Source: Dehalococcoidia bacterium (GTDB lineage: Bacteria > Chloroflexota > Dehalococcoidia > UBA2979). From it: a stretch of 5,409 bases of DNA. The translations under genes and the position numbers were made by a program. The DNA lies in NCBI GenBank assembly GCA_023228765.1, contig JALOAM010000189.1, positions 1-5,409 of the forward strand, given 5' to 3'. The notes below the pieces were generated by a model. The model did no database searches, was not told the DNA's origin, and saw only the letters and a program-made list of their open reading frames with translations. How positions within the stretch are numbered: position 1 is the first letter of the stretch; each line of letters opens with the position of its first letter. Positions 1 to 5,061 of the stretch are shown here, in pieces.

Positions 1-23
1 ACCAGGACGAAGCGCCCCATCAT
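1..23 (-). CDS. Possible 5' tip of a leftward gene (partial, off the edge)
   Basis: On the minus strand two consecutive ATG codons (23-21 and 20-18) open a frame that stays open to the window edge and reads MMGRFVLV (last codon incomplete). A weak GGTGAG lies a few bases upstream. The FVLV string is reminiscent of the first beta strand before the HG oxyanion motif in small alpha/beta hydrolases, which often start M-x-x-FVLVHG, but only seven complete codons are visible and this is a guess. If real, the gene is divergent from the AEC transporter and both would share the roughly 95-bp spacer. It could equally be a chance ATG in non-coding DNA. Confidence 0.25.
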
Positions 24-119
24 AGGCTCACCGCGAAGCCCTCACGTCCGTTGTTCGAGCACAGCGCGCGATCCCCGTACGCTGCTCCACTCCCCGCGTC
101 ACACTGGATCGGTCCGTAG
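24..119. promoter_or_regulatory. Short upstream region of the transporter gene
   Basis: No gene is convincing here, and the only longer frame (minus strand, positions 20-223) looks random. The stretch is less ordered than the flanking coding DNA. It ends with a weak Shine-Dalgarno-like GGATCGG (106-112) seven bases before the TTG start at 120. A stop codon TAG (117-119) immediately precedes that start in frame, so the transporter cannot begin further upstream. No convincing -35/-10 pair was found by eye. Confidence 0.35.
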
Positions 120-1019
120 TTGCTCAGCGTCTTCTTCGAGGTCGTCCTGCCGGTCGCCCTCATCGCCATCGTGGGTGCCGTGGTGGGCCGGTGGCAGGGC
201 GTCCCCGTCCGGCCCGTCTCCACGCTCGTGTTCTTCCTCTTCAGCCCGGCGCTCGTCTTTCACTCGCTCGCGACCACCGAGGTCCCCGGCGACGCGGCGC
301 TTCGGATCGTCGCCGTGGGCGTGTCGATGTTCCTCGTGATGTACGCCGTGGCAACCGCGTGGTCGCTGGCATTCCGCCATGACCGAGGACTGCGTTCCGC
401 CTTCGCCCTCTCCGCGGTGACGCCAAACACGGGCAACATGGGGCTGCCGGTGGCGCTCCTCGCGTTCGGGCAGGCCGGGTTCGACGTCGCGGTCGTGAAC
501 TTCGTCGTCGGCGCCGTGCTCGCGTACTCCGCGGGGATCGTCATCGCCTCGATGGCGGACGGCGGCGCGTCGAAGGCCCTCGGTGCGCCGTTCCGCTACC
601 CCGTCGTGTACGCCGCCGTGGCCGGCGTCATCGTCAACGTGCTCAACGTGGACCTGCCCGTGACGATCGAGGCTCCCGTGGAGACGCTGGCCGGGGCCGC
701 CGTCCCCGTCATGCTCGTCGTCCTCGGCCTGCAGCTGCATGGCGCGGCCAGCCTCGCCGAGGTCCGCGACACCACTGCCGCGAACGCGGCCCGGCTCGTC
801 CTCGCGCCGGTGCTCGCGTGGCCGGTCGCGACCGCCCTCGGGCTGGACGGGGTCACTCGCGACACCCTCGTCGTGCTCGCCGGGATGCCCACGGCGGTGA
901 TCGCGACCGTCGTCGCGATCGAGTTCAACGCGCGCCCGGACTTCGTGACGCGCTCGGTCGTGCTGTCCACGCTCCTCAGCATGGTCACGGCTACCGTCCT
1001 GATCACGATCGTCCGCTAG
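120..1019 (+). CDS. AEC-family (auxin efflux carrier type) membrane transporter
   Basis: This 299-residue integral inner-membrane protein resembles the AEC family of secondary transporters (Pfam Mem_trans type). Characterised bacterial members move small carboxylates such as malate or malonate. The substrate here is unknown. The N-terminus MLSVFFEVVLPVALIAIVGA matches the usual first helix of the family. Further hydrophobic segments follow at about residues 34-50, 62-84, 109-118, 122-144, 160-176, 189-206, 221-241, 247-268 and 277-298, giving about ten. Family-like features include the half-site N-T-G-N-M-G-L-P (103-110), a PVMLVVLGLQL stretch (196-206) and an AGMPTAV segment (254-260). The length is normal. 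Translation starts at TTG; an in-frame TAG sits directly before it and the N-terminus fits the family, so this start is well supported although the ribosome binding site is weak. It converges on the thiolase gene and stands alone. Family call is firm; substrate is not known. Confidence 0.9.
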   Translation: MLSVFFEVVLPVALIAIVGAVVGRWQGVPVRPVSTLVFFLFSPALVFHSLATTEVPGDAALRIVAVGVSMFLVMYAVATAWSLAFRHDRGLRSAFALSAVTPNTGNMGLPVALLAFGQAGFDVAVVNFVVGAVLAYSAGIVIASMADGGASKALGAPFRYPVVYAAVAGVIVNVLNVDLPVTIEAPVETLAGAAVPVMLVVLGLQLHGAASLAEVRDTTAANAARLVLAPVLAWPVATALGLDGVTRDTLVVLAGMPTAVIATVVAIEFNARPDFVTRSVVLSTLLSMVTATVLITIVR

Positions 1020-1071
1020 CGCGGGCGTCGCCTCGCGGACCCCCGTCCCTCGCAGAGTCCGACGAAAGCGA

Positions 1072-1112
1072 AGCGCCCGCCTCGTCCCCTTGCGGGGATC
1101 GAAGCGGACGCT
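1072..1112. terminator. Candidate bidirectional terminator hairpin
   Basis: The 122-bp spacer between the two convergent genes can fold into a long imperfect hairpin. The outer arms are 1072-1080 (AGCGCCCGC) and 1104-1112 (GCGGACGCT), eight pairs with one mismatch. The inner arms are TCCCC (1085-1089) and GGGGA (1094-1098) around a TTGC loop. A few more pairs are possible in the internal loop. No U-run follows on either strand, so this would be the U-less type seen in high-GC genomes. A wider GCGGGCG/CGCCCGC repeat (1021-1027 and 1074-1080) could form a competing structure. Position between two stop codons is the main support. Confidence 0.45.
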
Positions 1113-1141
1113 CCTCGTCACTCGTGCGGGACGAGCGGTCG

Positions 1142-2344
1142 CTAGCTGTCCGCCACCAGGACCAGGGTGCCGGTGGCCGACAGCGAACCGCCGGTCCCGT
1201 TCACGACCAGGCTCTTGGCGTCAGTCTGCTTGCCGGGCAAGCCGTTCACGCCATCCTCGGCGGTGCCGGAGAGCTGGCGGTAGGACTCGACGAGCAGCTG
1301 CATGCCGTACATGCCGGAGTGGTTGAACGAGAGACCGCCGCCGTTCGTGTTGATCGGGAACTGGCCGCCGGGGGCCGCCTTCCCGTTCTCGAACAGCGTG
1401 TGGCCCTCGCCGGGCTTCGCAAGGCCAAGGACCTCAGCCGTGAGGGCGACGGTGATCGTGAACGAGTCGTAGATCATCGCCATCTCCATGTCCTCGGGAC
1501 CCATGTTCGCCATGGCGTAGGCCCGCTTCGAGGACTGGGCGGCAGAGGTCTTGGTGAAGTCCTTCATCTCCAGCATGGTGGCGTGGCCAATGGCCTCGCC
1601 GGCGCCGGCGATCCACACCGGCGGGGTGGGGAAGGACTTCGCCACCCGCTCCGAGGCGATGATCACCGCGCCGCCGTGGTCCGTGACCAGGCAGACGTCC
1701 AGCAGGTTCAGCGGCCAGGAGATCAGCCGGGAGTTCAGCACGTCGTCCACGGTGATCGGGCCACCGGCCGGGTGCGTCTCCTTGGAGTGCATGACCGCGC
1801 GCGGGTTCAGGCCGGCCCACTGGCGCGTGCTGACCGCGATCTGCGCGTAGTCCTCCTTGGTGGTCCCGTACTGGTACATGTGGCGCGTCATGGCGTGCGA
1901 GTAGTTGGAGGGCGCTCCAGCCACACCGTACGGGGTCATGAACTGCGCGTCGGGGCCCAACGGGTCCCCGCCACGCTGAGGGCCACCCCCGCGCGGGTAG
2001 TTGCGGCGCGAGTACCCGGCTTCGCCGTGCACCACGACACCGATGTCGAACATGCCGGCGTTGATCGCCGCGAGCATGTGCGCGGTGTGGATCTGGTAGG
2101 AGCACCCGCCCACGGCGGTGGTGTCCACCCACTTCGGGACGATGCCCAGGTACTCCGCGTAGGCGTTGGCATTGCCGGGGTTGGCGATGCCCTCGATGTC
2201 CTTGGGGCTAATGCCGGCCATCTTGCAGACGTTGGAGATGGCCTCCACGCCCAGCATGAAGTCCGTCTTGGGGTTCTCGAGATAGCCGATCTGGTCGGCC
2301 TCGGCGGCGGCGACGATGGCTGCGCGCCTCGAAGGGTTCGACAT
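1142..2344 (-). CDS. Thiolase-fold protein (SCP-x/lipid-transfer thiolase type), DUF35 partner
   Basis: This 400-residue cytoplasmic protein has the thiolase fold of the divergent SCP2-thiolase-like group, annotated as acetyl-CoA acetyltransferase or lipid-transfer thiolase. Members cleave or form C-C bonds in acyl-CoAs, some by thiolysis and some by retro-aldol chemistry. The nucleophile loop is GGCSYQ with Cys81. The canonical NEAF asparagine motif is replaced by YDSF (292-295). The usual GHP loop reads NTNGGGLSFNHSG with His342. The final CxG motif is replaced by NGTGG (382-386), so the second catalytic cysteine is absent. This pattern is typical of thiolases that pair with a DUF35 protein, and such a gene lies only 18 bp upstream. 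The ATG start has a GGAGAG ribosome binding site (2352-2357) seven bases away. It is the last gene of the leftward run and ends in TAG facing the transporter. Fold and partnership are well supported; the exact reaction (thiolysis, Claisen condensation or aldol cleavage) and substrate are not. Confidence 0.9.
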   Translation of the reverse strand: MSNPSRRAAIVAAAEADQIGYLENPKTDFMLGVEAISNVCKMAGISPKDIEGIANPGNANAYAEYLGIVPKWVDTTAVGGCSYQIHTAHMLAAINAGMFDIGVVVHGEAGYSRRNYPRGGGPQRGGDPLGPDAQFMTPYGVAGAPSNYSHAMTRHMYQYGTTKEDYAQIAVSTRQWAGLNPRAVMHSKETHPAGGPITVDDVLNSRLISWPLNLLDVCLVTDHGGAVIIASERVAKSFPTPPVWIAGAGEAIGHATMLEMKDFTKTSAAQSSKRAYAMANMGPEDMEMAMIYDSFTITVALTAEVLGLAKPGEGHTLFENGKAAPGGQFPINTNGGGLSFNHSGMYGMQLLVESYRQLSGTAEDGVNGLPGKQTDAKSLVVNGTGGSLSATGTLVLVADS

Positions 2345-2362
2345 TCGTTCGCTCTCCGTCCG

Positions 2363-2788
2363 CTACTCGACCACGCGCCAGTAAGGGATGCTGACCTCGT
2401 CGTTGGCTTCCTCGAACTCCACCCGGCAGAGGGAGCCGATCTTCTTGAAGATCTCCTCCGGCTGGTTGGGGTCCACGCCACGCAGCACCGTGAACACGCG
2501 GTCGCCCTCCTTGAGGTCGATGTACGCGGTCACGAACGGGGTCTCTTCGCCCCAGGCGCCGAAGGCGCGGTGCTGCACGGCGAAGGTGTGCAGGTAGCCC
2601 TCGCCGCTGGCCTGCTCCCACACGATGGTGCGGCTGCCGCAGATCGGGCACAGGAGCCGCGGGTAGAAGTGCGTGTGATTACACGTGGTGCACCGCGGCA
2701 GCATCAGCTTCCCTTCCTTCGCACCGGCCCAGTACGGGCCGTTGACGAAGGGGTCGGGAACCGGGATGGGCTTGTTGTAGTCGGCCAT
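2363..2788 (-). CDS. Zinc-ribbon OB-fold protein (DUF35 / ChsH2-DUF35 type)
   Basis: This 141-residue protein is of the DUF35 family: a short N-terminal helix, a rubredoxin-like zinc ribbon and a C-terminal OB-fold. The zinc ligands are visible as C33-x2-C36 and C47-x2-C50. The OB-fold part begins near residue 55 (G-E-G-Y-L-H-T-F) and runs through PFVTAYIDL to the C-terminus. In known systems DUF35 proteins bind thiolase-superfamily partners and help form the acyl-CoA site, as in the Ltp2-ChsH2 steroid side-chain aldolase and the archaeal thiolase/HMG-CoA synthase complex. Here the thiolase gene starts 18 bp after the stop codon, which strongly suggests one mRNA and a complex. The ATG start has GGAAGAGG (2793-2800) four bases upstream. 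Length is normal for the stand-alone form. The assignment is secure; a purely structural role versus a CoA-shuttling role cannot be decided from sequence. Confidence 0.92.
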   Translation of the reverse strand: MADYNKPIPVPDPFVNGPYWAGAKEGKLMLPRCTTCNHTHFYPRLLCPICGSRTIVWEQASGEGYLHTFAVQHRAFGAWGEETPFVTAYIDLKEGDRVFTVLRGVDPNQPEEIFKKIGSLCRVEFEEANDEVSIPYWRVVE

Positions 2789-2803
2789 CGTTCCTCTTCC
2801 TGC

Positions 2804-2818
2804 ACGTCCTGCGGACGT
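2804..2818. repeat. 15-bp inverted repeat before the DUF35 start
   Basis: A perfect inverted repeat, ACGTCC-TGC-GGACGT, lies just upstream of the Shine-Dalgarno sequence of the DUF35 gene. It could be an mRNA hairpin in the leader or a small operator. Its position in the 172-bp gap is suggestive, but six-base arms can arise by chance in GC-rich DNA. Confidence 0.35.
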
Positions 2819-2866
2819 TCTTCGCTGGTTGACGAGACGTTCGAGGCGTACCGCACCCCCGCGGCA

Positions 2867-2890
2867 TCCGGCGGAGAGTACTCCGTCGGA
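2867..2890. promoter_or_regulatory. 24-bp imperfect palindrome, candidate operator
   Basis: Arms TCCGGCGGAG (2867-2876) and CTCCGTCGGA (2881-2890) match at nine of ten positions around an AGTA centre. The size and near-perfect symmetry are like binding sites of dimeric repressors such as the TetR family that control many beta-oxidation operons. The palindrome sits 79 bp upstream of the DUF35 ATG, between the SDR pair and the DUF35/thiolase pair, so it could govern a second promoter. No regulator gene is in the window, and a role only as an RNA stem is also possible. Confidence 0.4.
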
Positions 2891-2949
2891 CGCCCTACGG
2901 GTGAACGATGCGCCGATGGTTACCGCGAGCAGCGGTATTCCTCTGCGCG

Positions 2950-2971
2950 CCGAGGAGCCGTTACTCCTCGG
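2950..2971 (-). terminator. Perfect stem-loop around the SDR stop codon
   Basis: An eight-base perfect inverted repeat (2950-2957 CCGAGGAG and 2964-2971 CTCCTCGG) encloses a six-base loop that contains the TAA stop codon of the downstream SDR gene. In the leftward transcript this forms a GC-rich hairpin at the end of the SDR reading frame with no U-run after it. It may act as an intrinsic or partial terminator, or protect the 3' end of the SDR message, which would separate the SDR pair from the DUF35/thiolase pair. Confidence 0.45.
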
Positions 2972-3914
2972 ACTTCGGTTGCTGGTTCGGCGCCGGGTTC
3001 GTGATCCCGTTCACCAGCTGGTTCGGGATCGCGCGGGCCAGCTCCTCCACGGTCCACGGGCGGGCGCGGTGGATGCTGCGGGCCACGTGCCGCTGGCTGT
3101 AGCGCGAGGCCTGCCAGCCGCTGGTGCCGATCACCTGTCCGTTAATCGCCCCACCGGCCTCCGTGCAGAGCCACGCCACCGTGGGCGCGTTGTTCTCCGG
3201 GTCCCGAGGGGTCGGGCCGTCATCGGAGACCGCCTGCACCTCGGCGGCGCGTCCGGCCCTCGAGATCCCCGCGGCGGCACGGATCGTGCGCGCCGCGTCC
3301 GGCACGGACTGCGTCATGCGGGTGTTGCCACCGGGGTAGATGGCGTTCACGGTGACGCCGTACGGCCCCACCTCCCGCGCGAGGGCGCGCGCGAAGCCGA
3401 CCATGCCCTCCTTCGCCGCGGAGTAGTTCGCCTGCCCGGTGGAGCCGAGGCCCGACCCGGAGGAGAACAGCAGCACGCGGCCGTAGCCCTGCTTCAGCAT
3501 CTGGGGGAGCGCCAGGCGCGTCGTGTTGAACGCGCCCTTCAGGTGGACCGCCAGCACGGCGTCCCACTCCTCCTCCGTCATGTTGAAGACCATGCGGTCG
3601 CGGAGGATGCCCGCCACGTGCAGCATGGCATCCAGCCGGCCATACTCAGACACGGTCTTGTCCACCAGGTCGGCGACCTGGTCGTACTTCGAGACGTCAC
3701 AGCCGTGCGCCATCGCGCGGCCGCCCATCGCCTCGATCTCGCGGACGACCTCCTGCGCGGGGCCTACGTCCCCACCGGTGCCGTCCAGGTTGCCGCCGAA
3801 GTCCGCGACGACCACCGTCGCGCCCTCCTCGGCGAGTTGGAGCGCGACGCCCCTGCCGATGCCACGCGCGGCGCCAGTGACCACGGCCACGCGCCCGTCA
3901 AGTCGGTTACCCAT
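2961..3914 (-). CDS. MFE-2-like SDR, probable NAD-dependent 3-hydroxyacyl-CoA dehydrogenase
   Basis: This 317-residue classical SDR resembles the dehydrogenase domain of peroxisomal multifunctional enzyme 2 (17-beta-HSD type 4), which oxidises 3-hydroxyacyl-CoAs. The cofactor motif TGAARGIG is at 13-20. An aspartate at the end of beta-2 (VVVAD, D38) favours NAD over NADP. The catalytic set is complete: S151, Y164 and K168 (QANYSAAKEG). His124 in VHLKGAF replaces the usual SDR Asn, as in MFE-2. The GILRDR stretch after the fourth strand and PGGNTRMTQSVP near 194-205 are further MFE-2 signatures. The NNAG motif reads HVAG (99-102), which is unusual. A C-terminal extension (about 280-310) with WTVEEL and NGITNP is shared with the neighbouring SDR. 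The ATG start has GAGGAG (3921-3926) six bases upstream. It lies 34 bp downstream of its paralogue. Steroid or branched acyl-CoA substrates are possible, but the sequence does not name one. Confidence 0.88.
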   Translation of the reverse strand: MGNRLDGRVAVVTGAARGIGRGVALQLAEEGATVVVADFGGNLDGTGGDVGPAQEVVREIEAMGGRAMAHGCDVSKYDQVADLVDKTVSEYGRLDAMLHVAGILRDRMVFNMTEEEWDAVLAVHLKGAFNTTRLALPQMLKQGYGRVLLFSSGSGLGSTGQANYSAAKEGMVGFARALAREVGPYGVTVNAIYPGGNTRMTQSVPDAARTIRAAAGISRAGRAAEVQAVSDDGPTPRDPENNAPTVAWLCTEAGGAINGQVIGTSGWQASRYSQRHVARSIHRARPWTVEELARAIPNQLVNGITNPAPNQQPKSEE

Positions 3915-3948
3915 CGTTGTCTCCTCGTCCTCGACTAGACCCGCGGCG

Positions 3949-4887
3949 TTAGACGCCCAGTGGGTTCGACACGCCGTTCGCCAGCGTGCGCGGCATCTGC
4001 TCGTCGAGTTCGTCCATGGTGAAGCGGCGCTCGAACGTCAGGATCTGGCGCTCGATCTCCGGGTACGTGTACAGGTAGACCTCGCCGCCACGGGCGCCGA
4101 AGAGCTGGCCGTTCACGTCGCCCGCACCCTCGGAGAGCAGGTAGACCACCAGCGACGCGACGCCGGCCGGGTCATCTGCGTGGCCAGGGGCCTCCCAGTT
4201 CATCGTGGGGAACGGCGTCGCGATGCCCGCCATGGTCTCCGCGGAGGTCACGCCGGCCGGCGGCCGGAGCTCCTCGGAGTACCCGCTGAACGAACGCGTG
4301 CGCGCGAGCGGCGAGATCGCGTTGCAGGTCACCCCGTACCGCCCGAGGTCGCGCGCGACCGTGCGCGAAAGGCCGATGATGCCCTCCGTCGCGGCGGCGT
4401 AGTTCGATGCCCCCACGGAGCCGAGGCCAAAGTCCGAGGTCAGGAAGACCATGCGGCCGTGCCGCTGCTGCCGCATCGCGATCGAGGCCGGCTTGGTCAC
4501 GGTGAACACGGCCTTCGTGTTCCCGTTGACCACGCTCTCGAAGTCCTCTTCGGTCATCGCCCAGATCGGCGTGTCCCGCCGCATCCCGGCCGCGCACACG
4601 AGGCCATCGACGCGACCGTACCCATCGAGGGCGGCCCGGATGGCGGCTTCACCACCGGCCATCGTGGAGACGTCCTCGGTGACTGCGGTCGCCTTCCCGC
4701 CCTTCGCGGTGATCTCGTCGACCACGGCCTGGGCGATCGCCGGGTTCGAGCCGGTGCCATCGACCTCGCACCCGTTGTCAGCGACGACGACGGACGCGCC
4801 CTCCGCCGCTGCGAGGAGTGCGACCTCGCGTCCAATACCCCGTCCTCCGCCGGTCACGACGACGACGTTGCCGTCCAACGCTCCCAT
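3949..4887 (-). CDS. MFE-2-like SDR paralogue lacking the catalytic lysine
   Basis: This 312-residue SDR is a diverged paralogue of the next gene in the operon. The Rossmann motif TGGGRGIG is at 12-19 and D37 ends beta-2 (VVVAD), followed by the same DGTG loop. NNAG reads CAAG (98-101) and Asn123 is in the usual SDR Asn position. The catalytic Tyr163 is present (SNYAAATEG), but the lysine four residues on is Thr167 (codon ACG). The residue 13 before the Tyr, normally Ser, is Thr150, with Ser151 next to it. The frame is open and the fold motifs are intact, so this is not an obvious pseudogene. The C-terminal tail (about 286-309) with FTMDEL and NGVSNP parallels the paralogue. It is probably the first gene of the leftward operon; GAGGGGG (4893-4899) lies five bases before the ATG. 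It may be a non-catalytic partner, have altered chemistry, or carry a single-base sequence error. Family is certain; activity is doubtful. Confidence 0.87.
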   Translation of the reverse strand: MGALDGNVVVVTGGGRGIGREVALLAAAEGASVVVADNGCEVDGTGSNPAIAQAVVDEITAKGGKATAVTEDVSTMAGGEAAIRAALDGYGRVDGLVCAAGMRRDTPIWAMTEEDFESVVNGNTKAVFTVTKPASIAMRQQRHGRMVFLTSDFGLGSVGASNYAAATEGIIGLSRTVARDLGRYGVTCNAISPLARTRSFSGYSEELRPPAGVTSAETMAGIATPFPTMNWEAPGHADDPAGVASLVVYLLSEGAGDVNGQLFGARGGEVYLYTYPEIERQILTFERRFTMDELDEQMPRTLANGVSNPLGV

Positions 4888-5061
4888 GAGTACCCCCTCG
4901 CTCTGACCCCGCTAGTCTCCGCGGTGAGAACCCCCATACGGGTCGGTCCAGTACGGGTGTTATCCGCGCGCATGATACTCACGCCACGCCAGCGTTCGTT
5001 CACGCTCGCAGCAGGATCGGCCACGGTGCCGGTCGGACACGCCGGAAGCCGGAGGACAGAG
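4888..5061. promoter_or_regulatory. Divergent intergenic region between SDR operon and acylase gene
   Basis: These 174 bp separate two divergent start codons, so they should hold promoters for both the leftward SDR operon and the rightward acylase gene. A direct repeat TACGGGT occurs at 4937-4943 and 4952-4958, 15 bp apart. The least GC-rich patch is around 4958-4980 and contains GATACT (4974-4979), a modest -10-like match on the plus strand, but no good -35 box was found at the right distance. A minus-strand open frame across this region (4854-5159) looks random. Confidence 0.5.
5051..5056 (+). promoter_or_regulatory. Ribosome binding site fixing the acylase start
   Basis: GGAGGA lies five bases before the ATG at 5062 and is the best Shine-Dalgarno match in the window. 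It decides between this start and an in-frame ATG at 4972, which would add 30 residues that are neither conserved-looking nor a credible signal peptide and has no such site. Confidence 0.75.

Noticed and set aside
99..1121. 340-residue open frame on the minus strand across the transporter gene
   Set aside because: Its product is dominated by Arg, Asp, Glu, His and Gly in a random pattern, typical of an antisense frame in GC-rich DNA; the plus-strand frame encodes a recognisable membrane protein.
818..3004. 728-residue plus-strand open frame across the thiolase and DUF35 genes
   Set aside because: Long but antisense to two clearly recognisable genes, with low-complexity R/G/H/V-rich composition and no family motif. 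Length alone is not evidence at this GC content.
2829..3938. 369-residue plus-strand open frame across the downstream SDR
   Set aside because: Antisense to an intact SDR with a complete catalytic set; composition is random Arg/His/Asp-rich.
3949..4887. The upstream SDR as a pseudogene
   Set aside because: Despite the missing lysine, the frame is full length with no stop or frameshift, and cofactor, strand and tail motifs remain; a degenerate or repurposed protein fits better.
4972..5061. Upstream in-frame ATG that would extend the acylase by 30 residues
   Set aside because: The extension reads as neither a signal peptide nor a conserved segment, and the ATG at 5062 has a much better ribosome binding site (GGAGGA).
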